From Girardinichthys multiradiatus (lineage: Eukaryota; Chordata; Actinopteri; Cyprinodontiformes; Goodeidae), in contig NC_061802.1 of the NCBI RefSeq assembly GCF_021462225.1, forward strand, positions 4,359,859 through 4,423,858: a stretch of DNA of 64,000 bases, read 5' to 3'. The notes beneath the pieces were generated by a model. The model searched no databases. It was not told where the DNA came from and worked only from the letters and a program-made list of their open reading frames with translations. Each line of letters opens with the position of its first letter. Position 1 is the first letter of the stretch. This document shows, piece by piece, positions 25,370 through 40,300 of this stretch. Position numbers and translations under genes: made by a program.

Positions 25370-28300
25370 AAGTGAGGCATCTCCTCAGCCACCATCTGTG
25401 TGAATCTGTTTCCAGACATATTTTCTCATTTTTTACTGATAACAATAGCGTTCACACACATACATCTGCAGTATTAGATAAACATGCAAGCTTCCACATT
25501 TCTAGCTGCTGTCTGGTGAATACGTCCCAACCTTTGACTGCGTTGCAGGAGTCTGCATTTCCAGGAGCCTTAGGGAAAGGAAAGGCTGAGGCTTTGATGT
25601 TTGAATCTCTGATTCATCTCTAATAACATGCTTGGATCCTTTCCTACTGAGTTTGGATGTCTATCCCTGTGTGTGTGGGGGTGTGTGGTTGTGGACGAGT
25701 CTGACTTTCAGTGTTTTATTTTATTTTTTTTTTACCTGCAGGATTAAAATATTAGACAGCACCTAAAGCTTGTATGTCTTCCTCTCTCCCTTGTAGGAAC
25801 CTGGTAAAGAAATACTGCCCAAAACGTTCAAAAGATGAAGAGCCAAGGTGAGGAACTTCACATTATTTTTCCTTTAATCCTTCGCTTGATGCTTTTGGAT
25901 GCCTGCAGACTGGAGCAATGGAAAAGTCTGCTGCAATCCCTATGAATAGTTTCTGACTGTTCATTTAAAAAAAGCGTAGACTGTGTGTTTGATGTGGCTG
26001 CTCACATTCTCTGTCTGTAAAGTTCCCAAACAATGTCATTCATCACATAAAAAACAGGCATTTAAAATGGTTCTAGGAGGTCAGAGGTGAGTTTTTTCTT
26101 TCCCTCTTGAAACCACATGAAGGTTGAACAACGTTTTCATTCCTAAAGTTTCCTTAAAGTGCAGAAAGAATAAAAAAGTTCTAATGTAAGAGAAATAATT
26201 AAAAGAAGAAAACTTAACTTTGTTTGGAAGCCATCGTTTTTGTAAAGTAGAACTACAACAAACAGCTACTTTACTGGTAGATCAGAGATATTATGGCTGA
26301 TTTCTGATGAGCAATTTTGCAAAACTAAACCTGACTAAAAATAATTTTTTCAATTTTTATTTCTCATTAAGAAAAAGCTAAAAATAAGAGTTCATTATTT
26401 TTATTTCTAACTTCAGTATAAATACAAATCATTAACTAATTATTAACTGTCTTCAGAATAAAAGTTAGTTTAAATAAAATAATGATTTGCTTTTAAAAAA
26501 GCGACAGTGTTGCGTCTTTCTGCCTTGCAGAAAATCAGCAAATACAAAATCACTTTAGGATGTGAAACTGAGGTGTCTGTTAATAAAACCTAACAAAAAA
26601 ATTATTACATTCCTTTACAAGACAGATCATAACTTTAATACCACAATATATTAAACTATTTTAAAATGAATAGCAGCTGTGTCCGACAGGATATCTGTTA
26701 TCATGCCCTTCATTCATTTATTCCAACTATACTGAAGCTATAAGAAACCTTTCTTACCTAAATGGTTCTGAAGTATTTATATCTGAACCAGAGATCGGCA
26801 TCAACCCGTGTGTGGCAGAGAGCAGTCAAAGCCACACAGCTCTGCAGTTGAACAAATATTTCAAAACAAAGACATGATTACAGACTCGACCTTGTAAACT
26901 CTTTCAGCATCCTGTATTAGCAATTAGCATTGCTAACAGCCGTTTCTGGTTAGATGCTCTGTAGATTAGCTAGGCTCTTACCTTAACTGGGAGATTTCCA
27001 AAAGATTGTCAGTATTTTCTTATCCAGCATGTTTCACGTTAGGCAGAATTGGTCTTTTCAAAAGGCTAAAAATACATTTTCTTTCTAGAAAAGTCTCACA
27101 TCTTTTGTGTTTCCTCCAACCTCCTTTTTTAACATTTTAGTACTGAAATACTGAAAATAGCGCCCATTTCTTTATTCACTGACTGGAAAAAGATGAGATT
27201 TTAGTTTCTGACTGGTCACTAGTTAAGCCTAATATCGTCTGATTCCAGTGACTAGCTGATTTCTCAGTGCATCTCTAAGCTGAACCTTTCTTGAATCCAC
27301 CTGTTCCACAATCTAATATTTGGCCAGAAATCTTTTATTGAACTCGATACAGAGCGACTTAAAAACTGTAAATTCATATTTGCCTCTCTAGGATAGAGGG
27401 CAGAGCGCAGACAGAGCATGTCACATTCAGACCTAAGAACGTGTATTCTCTGCACGTCTTACAGGTTCACATCATGTGTGTCGTTCTACTCCATACTGGG
27501 CGAGCTGAACGACTACGCCGGTCAGAGGGAGGTGGTGGCGGAGGAGATGTCTCACAAGGTTTACCACGAGCTAATGAGGTACAGCCAAGAGCTGAAAGCT
27601 GAGAGAAAACACGTGAGTATTGTAATGGGTCCATACGTCTCTGCTGTGTGAATGTCACTGACCCCATTCTGGCTTGCAGGCCTGAAACAGATGTTCCAAT
27701 CGAGTCCTCTGTGTCACTTATGTTCATGTATTTTCTGTTTGGCTGCGACTCTGAGGATAAATACGTTGGATGTGATGTTAACCATCTGTCTTCATGTTTC
27801 TGCCATCTGCAGATGGAAAATGAAAAATCCAACTTCATGTGTTTTGGGAGAGTGGTGGCCTCTACTAATTTCAGACCAGAATTTATCACATTTTACTCAA
27901 TATGAAAGGCTGGTTTTTTTATTGGTTAAAGGTTGCGTTTGTATAGTTGTCCTGCTTGAGCTTCAAAATAAGACCTGAGGTTTCAATGCAATGCAAAAAA
28001 TTAAACTTTCAAATAAAAACTATATATTCAGATTTTTTAGCATTAAGTGTGTTAGGACAGTATATGAAGGAAAACCTTGATCTAAAGCTCCTGTGCAAAG
28101 GTGCAGTTGGTTACTCCACTGCTAAAATGACAGGACCTATCCACCTACTTTTGTGTTTGTTGCGATGTCACAATGTCTGATATCTCCGTGGTCTCTGCTT
28201 ATTTACGTGTGTTTCCTGTTTCTGTGTCAATGTGACCCGTTTCTGCATGGAAATGAGCAGCACCTACAGGAAGGGAGGAAGGCTCAGCAGTGTTTGGAAC

Positions 28301-31300
28301 ACTGCTGGAAACAGATGGACAATGTAAGTTGGGGTCTGGGGGGGGGGGGGGGGGGGGGGTGCAGAGAGGAAACGTGTGTTTATGGTACATATTTTTTGTC
28401 AGTGACAACCAGCTGCTTCTTTCTTATACTAACTTGCATGAGGAGGGAATGCTAGAAATGCTAACAGAGGTAGCTGAAAGATAAACTGCATCCTTGCTTT
28501 TTATCGGCCTGACCCACGGAGTGGTTAATTACTGACAGGAACCAAACTTATTTCTTCCATCTATTCTGTTTAAGAAGCTATTATTAGAAGCAGCTTGATG
28601 CTTTTAGTCTAAAACCAGCACACACTGTCCCTTTATGTATTATTATCTAAAAGGGCAGCATCATTTTCTTCCTTCTTGGCACGACTCCTGATCCACAGCA
28701 CCAAGGACAGTATCCAGGAAAGGGACAAAAACACAGACTGCAGCGCAGCAAGAATATAACACATTCTTGACAACTGGCTCCCCAAACCGCTACAGAGAAT
28801 TCAGTTCATTCCTGAGATCATTTGATTACATCAGCTGTGTTATTTTAAGACACTGGACTCGTTTTATTTACACCCATAATTTATTTTCAAAACTAATTAT
28901 TCTTTTTATTTGAAAGCGGCACGTCTGCAATCACAGGTTTTGATTTAAGATAGTCCAGCAGATGTTTTACTGTGTGGACTGTGTGACTTTAACTGTGACT
29001 AGCTTGTGACTAGACTGTAATGTCTCAGCTATTCACTGTTTCCTTTACTGCTAATGTGAACCAGATGGTCTATCAGGAAGTAAACTATCTTAGTCTGATT
29101 CACCGCCCTCTCCTTCACATATTTCCCCAGTTTTATTTACCCAGACAGGAAATGATATGAATGTGTTGCTATGAAAATAGTTTTTATGTTTTCACTATAG
29201 TCGAAATAAATTGTGCCCTCTTTTCCTTTTAGAGTAAAAAGAAGTTTGAGAGAGAGTGTAGGGAAGCGGAGAAAGCCCAGATGACCTTTGACCGGCTAGA
29301 TAGCGACATCAACGCCACCAAATCCGAGGTGGAGAAGGTAAGCTGCATTCACCTGCAGAAATACGGTTTTAATTTATCTGTTGATTCTGGAGTAAATTAT
29401 ATGTAGTTCTCACTTACAGACCCATTCAATAAATTCAAGTATTATTGAAAAGTTCATTTATTAAAGTGAATCACTTTATGTAGATGAATTAAACACAGAT
29501 GGATGTTTTCAAGCTTTTATTTCTGTTATATCTGATGATTTTCTGCTTACTGCCAATAAAAACACAACATTTAAGATTAAAATATAACAGTGGATCAATT
29601 CAAACATTTTTAATACCGAAATGTCGGCTTAATGAAAAGTATTTTTAATACCAGCTTAAAGGTTGTTATTTTTCATTTTTATTGGTAGTGAAAATGCAAA
29701 CATGCTGACTTCCTTCTGTGATTTGGCAGAAGACGAAAGCCAGAAAAGTAAATTCACAGGAATGTAACTGCCGTTTTCTTGGCATTCAGTGTTGCATTAT
29801 TTTATTGTAAAAACAGCTGTTAAAAGAGTAGAAAAGAAGGCTATCAAAACCAATCAGGCCCTGCGTGAAAAAGTAATTGCCTCCTAAACCTAATAACTGG
29901 CGACAAGAAATGCTTTCAAGTGTTTATGATAACTGGTATTGAGTCTTTTACATCACTCTGGAGAACATTTAGCCCCAAACGTCTTTGCAACATTGTTTTA
30001 ATTCAGCGTGTTTGCTTGTCATACCACAACATCTTTGTCAGATTTAGGTCTGGAATTGGACTAGGCCACTGTAAAACCTTAATTTAGTTTTTTTCTGAGC
30101 CATCAGTGGTCTAGTGGTGTGTTTTGTACCACTGTCCTGCTGCATAACTTAAGTTCTCTACAACTTAAGGACACAAGTTGATGGCCAGAGCTTCTCCTTT
30201 AGGATTTTCAGGATTCATCAGAATCAGAATTTATGGTTCCATCAATTATAGCAAGCCGTCCAGGTCCTGCGGCAGTGAAGCAGCCCCTGACCACTTGAGT
30301 GTAACCTTCTAGAAAGTTCCACTATTGTGACGTCCGTGCACATTAAAAAATTCCCAAAGGTGTCAGCCATCATCAAGACGTGTTTTTACAAATATAGATA
30401 AGGCATTTGTGTGTGGTTTTGTTATTTGGTCAGCAGTAGTTCTGTGCTTGTGTATCCCACAGATGCTATTTTCTGTCCAGTGAGTCACTTTTTTACTGTT
30501 GAGTCATGGGCTTAGCTGAGTCAAGTGAGGTCCGAAGTGCTTTAAATGTTGTTCTGGGTTCTCCCGTTTCGTCCTGGATGAGTCGTGGATGTGCTCTTAC
30601 AGTAGCTTTGGTAAGCCGGCCAGTTCTAGGTTGACAGGTGGTCCAGGTTTTCCCCAGTTATGGATAATGGCTTTCACTGTAGGCTTTCTGGAGTCCTGAA
30701 GCCTTAGAAATCTTTTTTAACGCTTTCCAGACTGCTAGATGTCAGTGACTGTTTCTCATCTGTTCCCAAACATACCTAGATCAGGATATGATGTGTTGGC
30801 TTTTGAGATCATTTGACCTACTTTATCCTGTCAACCTGGTTCTGTTTAGATGATTTCTTGTTTCTACATCTCTGGCAGTAATCGGGCCTGGGCGAAACTG
30901 AACTTCGCTTACCTAAAAAATGTTGTTGTTAATCTCTCTTAATTCATAATTTAGCTTGTTTGCCTTCTATATTTAATCGGGTCATCTTTGTCAGAAATCA
31001 AAATGTATTTAATGATCTGAAACTTTTAACTGTGGCTAAAAAGTAAAGACTGAAGAAATGTGGAAAGGGACAAATACTTAATTATTGGCTCAGCTTTCTG
31101 TCTTTGGTTCAAACTGGCTTTAGTTAGGGTTACTTCTGGAGTTTCTGCTGCGCAGTTAGATAATGACGAACTGATTGTTTGATGCCCTTTCTGTTCAGGC
31201 TAAAGCGCAGCTCTACATGCGGACTCACATGGCAGATGAGAGTAAAAACGAATATGCTGCCCAGCTCCAGAACTTCAACGCAGAGCAGTGGAAACATTTC

Positions 31301-34300
31301 AACAGCGCCATACCACAAATCTTTAAGGTAAATGAAACACATTGAGTTTCGCATCACACTAAGGGGTTTAATCATTTTTAGTCCATTGATAATTTCTTTG
31401 TCATCTTAGTATTGTTTATGTGTTTAATACAACATTTTAAATACCTCTCTGTTGCTTATATTCAGGCTCAGCAAACATAAAACGGTGGATAGAATTGGGT
31501 TTGCTTGATTTATTCACTTTGGAACAAAAAACTTTAAATTTAATTAAATGAATCATGCTTCCTTATTTTTTCCTCTGTTTGATTTGTAACAATGGAAAAT
31601 GAGTCCCATTAACTACATCATCCAGTATGTTTGAGAATGACAGATGCACCGAAATGAAACTTTGGGAAAATGTCGATATACAATTTTAATAATAAACAGT
31701 CAGTTAAACATCCCACAATCCTTCGCTGCTTCACTGTGACCAAAAATGTAGAAATTGCTATCATCGGCTGAAACCGAGGTTAATGGCGATAAATTAAGCA
31801 CCTCTTGCCAGAATGTTTCGGTTTTAATTTTTTGTATATTTTTGATATAAACCAGAAAAGCTGAACACATTTTTTCCCAAATGACTGAAGATGAAAGTCT
31901 TGTTTTGCTTTAACTTGATTCTTAAAGTTTGGCCACGTTAAAATAAATGACATTTAGGAACCTGAACGCAACACAGCACAACAGGCGAACAATTAGGCAG
32001 CATTGCTTTCTCATTCAGAGCAGCTGTGTAGTCGAGTAGCAGTCTCTGACATGCTTTGAGGAGAAACAGTTGGATTTGTTGACTTTTAAGGCCTTAGAGA
32101 CTTTTTGTGATTTGAAATCTTCAGAATGTACAAAGTTTTTGTAAAAGTGAGTCAGGACGCTAACAAAGAACCCAGTTTTACTAAATTCTTCTACTGGTGT
32201 AGTCTGGTATCAGGTCTAAAGGAAGTGCTCTTCTGCCCCATCAGATGTTTTATTCAACAACTCGTTTCGTGTAAGCTATCAGCCGCATCCAGATGAAGAA
32301 CCTGCTTACTTTTACAAGTTGTTTAAACACAGACGAGTCCCACAGAGGTGTCCGTATGAGCAGCTTTTTTCCTGCTGTGTGCAGAACCTGCAAGACATGG
32401 ACGAGCGGCGAACAGTAAAGCTTGGTGAAACATACCGAAGCTTCGCGGAGGCGGAGAGGAGAGTCATTCCCATCGTCTCCAAATGTCTAGATGGAATGGT
32501 TTCTGCTGCCAAGGCTGTAGATGAGCGCCGGGTATGTTGGGACTGAAAGAGAAAACATTAACCTGTCAAAGTTATTACTTCAACCTCCCTTTTTAATCCT
32601 CTCCTCCTCCCAGGATTCTGCTATCGTTGTGGAGTCATTTAAATCTGGCTTTGAACCACCTGGTGACTATCCGTTTGAGGACTTCAGTCAGAATCTAAGC
32701 AGAACTGGGTCAGACGGGACCATCAGCAACACCCCAAAAGGCGAAAGAGAAAGAGACCTGGCCCCGATCCCACGGTCTGAAGCAAAACAAACAATAGGCA
32801 AGAGCAAGAATAAACTCTGGCTGTTTGGAAAGAAACCAAAGGTACCCGAGTGCTACTTTATTTCTACATGTGCTCGGTGGGATCATTCAGCTTTAGTTGT
32901 TGCATCCAGAGCATTGACTTTGTTTTCTACCTGCATCCGTGGGTATTTTCCTTAGGAAAATGTTGCATTAATCTTATTTTACATTAACTTCACTCAACTT
33001 CTCATCAGTTTTTGTTGAGTTATGGACATTTTTTACATTTCCAGCATTTATAACTCCTCCGCTGCAGTCGTTGAACCCTGAACCCCCTTCAGAAGCATGC
33101 CGTTGGCCACTTATTACCCACCTGCAGTTAGTTCATGTTTAACCAATCAGCTGCCTCGTGGTATCAGCAATCTGTTTGATAGATGGGGCGTGTGTTTGTT
33201 TACATGGAGCAGTTTGTTTAACACTCAGTGCCTAAAATCTTCTCCTTAACAAAGAGAAAAAGAGTTCGCTCCATCTATACGAGTCAGCCTTGGTTAAACG
33301 AGAATACATGACATCACTTCATTCAATAAAAAGACTCAAAAAGGAAGAAATGTGGAAATGTTAAACAGAAATCCAATCCAGATTTTTTTTACTTGAAAAT
33401 ATTTAAAATTTAAAATATACATTGCCTGCCACATTTACTGGCACAACAAAAAGATGTGTAACAATCCTTAGAATAAATTCACTTTTTATTACAGTTGCAT
33501 AATTTTGCTCCAATCTTTTTGTTTTTTACATTGTTTTCAACAGTAACACTGCTGGCACAGTTATTGTGTCGGATATTTTAAATGTCTTTATTAGAAGTAA
33601 TTGTAAGTTGATTTGAGTTTCTAGAAATGTCTAATTAGAGACCCACAACTTGCTGTATTACTGAGGTATAAATATGACTCCACCCATCTCCTTTAGCCAC
33701 TTACCTCAAGTCTAGACAAGGGACCATATTTATGTTGCAGCCCCTTAATTACCAGTATTGTTCTTTGGGAGTTATGCCAGAGAAAAAGCCTTTTCTGTCT
33801 TAATGTCGCAAACATAAACATGTAAAGTTTTCTAAACTCTACAGATGGCAGTAATATAGAGCTTCTCAGGAACAAACACTCCAAGTGGGTTTGGTGTGAA
33901 ACATGTGGAAAAGCTCCTCATATGTACTAAGTATGGAGGAGTACCCGTGATGCTGCGGGAAAAGTTAGAGGACTTAATGGTCCAAAACATGTTGCTAAAT
34001 CAACACAGAAATGATTCACCAGCCACCATCCTGCTACTCTTTCCGTCTGTCCTCAAATATAAGTCCTGTAAGAAATACCTAGACCACAGGAGAGGACCCT
34101 GAACTCTGGATGATCTACAGAGATTGTGCAATGAGGAACAATCAAAGATCCCTCAGTCAATCAGAGTGATGCAGCCTTGTGGAAGATCTACCTTGGCAAT
34201 GGGGGGCTGTTCAAAGTATTATCAGCAGGGGTGCCAATAAATATGGTACCAATGATTTTATTAAAAACAATTATTTCTTAAAATAACAGATGAAGAGATG

Positions 34301-37300
34301 AATTCATAATATTGAGGCACTTTACATGTTTTTACTGGGGGGTGCCAACAAATCTGAAGTTTGATGCTGTATTAAAATGTGGGGACGACCAAAGCATTAA
34401 TACACTGTAACTACATCCATGTTTAAATAGATGTATATTTTATTTCTGTTGTGATATATGTGTAGAGGCTAAATGACAAATAACAGAGTGGAGTAGGACT
34501 TTCTGAAGTAAGCAGTGCTAAATAAGGACGTTTCACTGTTTATGTGACTGCGACTGATTCACTCCCACTAATCTAACTGGACTAAAACTGGAAGGTAAAG
34601 CTAACAGTTTTATTCTGACTTCTGGTCCTGTCCCCCTGCCCTGATCCTCACCAGTCCCCGTCCTTTCTCCCTCCTCCGCCACCTTTCTCCTCCTCCTCCT
34701 CCTGTCGTCAGCGGTCCACCTCTAAATTCTTCCCCACGCCACGCTTCAGCTCCGACCTTGTAAGCCACTATTTGTCTGAGATTAGGACTACAGTACCCAA
34801 AATCCCTCAGAACGTAAGGGGTCTGAGGAGAGGGGTGAGACAAGACGTGTCCATGAGTTTGAAACCGGTTTGTGTTTTTTATTTTCCTATCACTTCTTCT
34901 CAGGATGTTTGCAGGTTCTGTTTTTTGTTAAATGGCCTAAATGTAGATTTTAGATGTTCTCAATTGGATTATATGGTATATTGGCCTAAACCAGAACTGT
35001 GGAAGTTTAAGAACTTGCAGAAACCCTATTCTATTATCATTTTGATTCTTGTTTCAATATCTCCCAACTTTCTTTGTCATCTCTTTCCTATTTCATTCAT
35101 TTTGTTGTTTTTGTGTGATCTCTTCTTTATGAGAACAAAGTTTCCTCCAATCACAGAGCTGAGGATCCCTGGTGATTGACAGCGTGTCGGTGTGTTGAGG
35201 GATTGGAGGGTTTTCGGGTTTATGTTTGCTGTGTTGCTGCATGTGGAGAGGCGATAACAGCTGGAGATGAGCTTACCAACACTAGGTGTGCTACAGATGT
35301 TGGTTTGGCTTCAGTCTGCAGTGCTGTGTGTGTGTGCTAACACTCCCATTAAGCTGTGGAAACAGAGCTCTCAGATGGTCCGACACAAACTAGTAAATAA
35401 CACTCAGCCTCAGCGCCAACCTAAATCTGGGATAGGCTTTTACTTTTATCGGTTCTGTCAGAGCCATCTGTGATTGGCAGATTTTCATGTGTAATCTTTG
35501 AGTTTCCCTCATTGGTCGAACAGACTGCTAAAATATTTATCGCTGTTTAAATCAAACTTGTAAAAAAGAAGCAGACAAAGAAATATCTAAAATTTACACC
35601 ATGTGTTGGCAGTCAGAGTTTAATAAAGCAAACTACCTTCCCACCTTTTCAAAGCCAGCTTTTTATTTTTATTTTATTGAAATCTAAAAGGCTTTTATTA
35701 GGATTATGCTAACTAATTAGCTAGTAAAACTCAAGTGTTTTAGCAAAGTATGTTGAATTCTTCAGGCATGCGTCGGTGTATGATTTTCACAATATGATAA
35801 CATTGAGTAGAAATAAACCACGATTTCACACCATCTCCGGATTTACTCAAAAAATATCAAATCAAATGAATAAAATTACCCAGCTGGTTATATTTAAAGT
35901 AGAAGCGCATCAATGATGCCTACTGCTGCTAGAATATTATAACATATTAATTATTACAGTTATTAAAAATATATTTCTAACATGTATTTGTTACTTTGAT
36001 CTTGACACATAGACTAAAACATAAATATACATTTAACTCCTGCTAAATAATAGTTTTCCAGAGCTTATTGCACATATTATTATACTCTTTATAGGGTGTT
36101 TGCGATGACATCACAAAAACTGTCTGCCGGCCATCTTGGAAGACAGACAATAATTGTAACCATGGCGACACATTCTTGAATATAGGCGAAAGCGATCATT
36201 AAATTCCTCTGTTCACTCATCCTGAACGGTAAAGGATAAAATGTTTCATCTCTCTGTCTCTGATCGCCACAGTTTACAGTAACTCTGAACTTCAATTTGA
36301 ATCTTTTAACCTCTGTGGTGCTGCTCCACTAGCAGTGTCTGGTTCTGCAGTTCTTCCAGAGTGCAGACAGGAAGTTAGATAATGTTCTTCTGCAAACATC
36401 CCATAGACTAACACAAGGTTAACCAGATAATTTTAACTGGCTTATCAGTCAGGGTATTTGTTCAGGGAGCCCGTCTACAGACATACTGCTTACCCACTGT
36501 ACAATTAAAACATTACCTCAATAAGAGTTATGGGCCGCGCTCCTGTGGTTGCGTCCGTGTGTTTTGAACGAGGACCTACACTAAACAGCTGCATGTTGGT
36601 TTCTTGTAAACGGGCAAAAGCGTCAGTGTCTCAAAGTAAGCTCCAGCACTTTTCCCTCAATCATAAGAAAGAGCAGATCAGCTGTTTCAAAATATTTCAG
36701 GTTCTATAGATGATATTATATGTCAAATATTAAATGTTACACCTTTTTGGCAGTAAAAATGATAGTTGCTTTTTTGTTTTAATTTAAAGCAGTTACACCA
36801 TCCTAATTTTGTGTAAATACCTTGAATCTTTGGTATTTCACCTCAAGGTTCTCATACTGTCAGATTCTCATGCCTTGAATAATTTAGCATCTAATGTTTT
36901 AATTTGATTTTATCTGAATATTTGACACACAGTTTGAACACAGATGAAGAGTAACTGGTTTTTTGATCGTGACTTCACTGACAACTAATCAGAATGTTTC
37001 TTTTCTTACTTTAATGGTCGATGCTCAGTGGTCATTTAAGATGGTAAGTTAGTTTCTTGGTATGTAAAGTAGTGATGAGACCCAGCAGAGCAGCTAGAAG
37101 CAGATGTTCCTTCACCCTGTAGGATCTCCCTTAGTAAACAGTACAAAGCCAGTAGAGATAGTAAAGTAGCTGCTGCACCTTTTCCATCCCGTGTGCTTGT
37201 GTCAAAACAGGTGAAGGTGCTACACGCTCATGATTGTTTTACGTGTGATACTAGCATATTATTTGCCATGAATAACACTTGATAAAAAACATTTATTCGT

Positions 37301-40300
37301 CACTAAAAGCGCTCTTCTTCAGGCAATCCTGCATATGAATCAACTTAACCTTCCTGGATACTCGTTTAACAAGCAAGTAAGAAATCAAAATTGCAGAAAC
37401 TTAAATCTGGATGTCTTCAGTTGAATTGGTATAAAGTCCTTAGTTTAAATAAAGAATGAACAGAACTTTTCCAGGCTGGTTTGAGCTCATTATTCTTGTA
37501 ACAAATGGAGGAACAAACCAGATCCAACTGCAGAGTCTGTGGTTTAATTACTGCTTTAACTGGTGAGGCAGTAAAACACTCTTTCAAGCATTGTTAAAAT
37601 GTTTTTTCATATACATGTAGGAAAGAATTGCCTCATCTAAATATATACTGATGAACAGATGAAATGCTTGAAAAACCTTTCAGCTATTTATAAAAAATAA
37701 AAGTTTTTTTGTTTTTATTCTGGCATTAAGGAGAAAGTAAATGATAAAAACCACCAGGATCAATCAAATTACTTCTAATATCCATAGTTTTAATTGGCCC
37801 TGAAGAATATAGTCAGTTGGTCGGCTTTATTAACGCTCCAGAGAAACTATCTTTAGTGTTTTCTGCATTCCTGGTACTAATTCTGCTTCTGACCTTCAGG
37901 TACCGTCTCTGGAGGATTTCAGCCACCTACCTCCTGAGCAGAGGAGGAAGAGGCTGCAGCAGAAGATTGATGAACTCAACAGGGAGCTTCAGAAGGAAAC
38001 GGACCAGAGGTGAGATATCTCCAGAGCTTCATATTCAGAAAGCATCAGAAAGATCAAGTTTGGCTCCTGAATGTGTTTGTTGAATCTTTAACATGACATT
38101 CTGTTTCGTTTCTATCAGGGACGCGTTAAATAAGATGAAGGATGTGTATGAGAAGAACCCTCAGATGGGCGACCCCAACAGCCTGCAGCCAAAACTCTCA
38201 GAGACCAATTGTAACATCCAGAAGCTGCGCTCAGAAATCCACAAAAATGAGGTACAGAGGAGATGCTTGGCTTACAGCAACTTTGCAGCTGCAGAAGCTG
38301 GTATAGAGGTGGATAGTGTCTGTCCTTTACTTGGAAAGTGGTGTTGTCATCGATGTATGTGGAGTTAACCCTGAAGCTTTCTTCATCGTTCTCATTGTTC
38401 TCTTGACAGAGTTGGCTGTCTGAGGTGGAGGGCAAGCAGAGCTCCAGAGGAGACAGACGACACAGTGCAGACAACCACCATCACACTCCTCATGGCAGGG
38501 AGAGGTAACGGCTTCAGCTTGCACAAGATTTCTTTTCATAAAGATGAATTATTAATCTGTCTTAGAGATGGTGCTGAACTTTAATCATAGAGAGTCATGT
38601 TAATTAGGAGTTTTTAGCGGGATCTTAGAGCTGATAAAGACCTGGATTCATCACTAGAAGGTCTCCAGCTGTAACAGTTCATTAGTGTTGGAAATGTTTA
38701 GTTTAAATTTAAACTAAAGGAGCATTTTGGAGTGTGTAGATCCATTGTGGTATCAGGTCAAATGTAATGTGATTAAATTATTGTAACATGTTTAGCTTCC
38801 AGAAGAAATGATGCTTTGCTTTTATTTTAGTGAGTTTATTAAATATATATACATCTTTGAACTTTTCTGGGAAGTCATCCTAACTTTGTATGCAAGTTCA
38901 CTTAAAAGAAATAAATCTTTTATTCATCTCCAGCTCCATCTCCAGTTATATTGCTATTTAAAATCTGCTCTTTCAAAGAGTTCATAATGTCACCCAGTCT
39001 AACAAGGTCACAGGACCTTTGGAAGACGCCCACAGCATCATAGGTCCCCAACCATACCTAATAGTAAGCATGAGGTGCTTTTCCACATTAAAAGCTCTTT
39101 TTACTCTTGTCTGATGAAAACACACAGTTCCAGTCCCAATAAAGTTGGGCAGAAAAGGCTTTTTTCTAGCATCCCTCGGAACAGCCAGTTGGCATGTAGA
39201 TGGCATCTAATGGTTGGTGACCTCTTGGTGACCCTAGGTTCCAGTCTTTGCAGCAATTCTTCAACAGTGGACTCTGAAGCATTGTTTTGCATCCTGCTCC
39301 CTGTGTTGGGGTCCAAAACAAACTGATGACCAGTGGCTAAAAGAAACGGGCCTCCGTGTCAAGGCGTTTATACCCCCGTGAGCCAGAAAGTCATGCATTA
39401 CTGATGCATGAAGTTCCTAGAAACTCTGGTCAATAAACAACCGTAGTATGAATTAATATACTGCTTCAGACTTTTAGTTATGTTTATTTTTTGAAAGTTT
39501 TGACTTGAATCGAAATAATATTTTTTTTTTCCTCACTGAATAAATCAGTTTCATCAAAGGTAGATTTGTCTAAATATTTGAGTTTGACATCATGCTTCAA
39601 AAAAAAGATGAAAAATGTTGAAGGCTTTTTACTTCTATTTTTCAGGGTTCCCACAAAATTCTCAGTGTCTGTTTGCGTAAAATGCGTTTTCTTTTCTATT
39701 TCACGTTTTCCAAGCCTAAAAATAGATGTTGGCCTTGATGAAAACATTTCTGGAATTAAGGTTTTCAAAAATAAAGCCGATAAACATTCCTCCTCCTAAT
39801 TTTAGTTTCATTCGGTGCTACTGCTCTGCGTTTTAGAACATATTGAAGCTGTTTCTTATTTAAGTAATTCACTCAGAGCTCTCTTGTTTCCTGTCAGCCC
39901 TGAGGGCAGCTACACGGATGACACCAGCCAGGAGCACCACACGCCTCACCGCCGCCCTGCGCAGCCGGCTCAACCGATCCATGACCCTCATGAGTTTGAT
40001 GATGAATTTGACGATGACGACCCGTTACCCGTCGTAGGGCACTGCAAAGCGCTCTACTCTTTCGACGGTAAGAATAAACTAAGCAGGTGTACAGGTCCTT
40101 CTCAAAATATTAGCATATTGTGATAAAGTTAATTATTTTCCATAATGTCATGATGAAAATTTAACATTCATATATTTTAGATTTATTGCACACTAACTGA
40201 AATATTTCAGGACTTTTATTGTCTTAATACGGATGATTTTGGCATACAGCTCATGAAAACCCAAAATTCCTATCTCACAAAATTAGCATATTTCATCCGA

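Noticed and set aside
24847..25370. CRISPR-like alternation of repeats and spacers
   Set aside because: The 'spacers' are CA and CT microsatellite tracts of the same type, not unique sequences, and the surrounding DNA is a vertebrate intron.
24840..25403. Long open frames on both strands (187 and 101 codons)
   Set aside because: They come from CA/TG and CT/AG tracts that lack stops in these frames. The protein would be Thr-His or Cys-Val repeats inside a defined fnbp1l intron.
36089..36295. A functional THAP protein gene
   Set aside because: Only a weak resemblance over about 20 residues. The zinc ligands beyond the first Cys are not in place and the frame is short.
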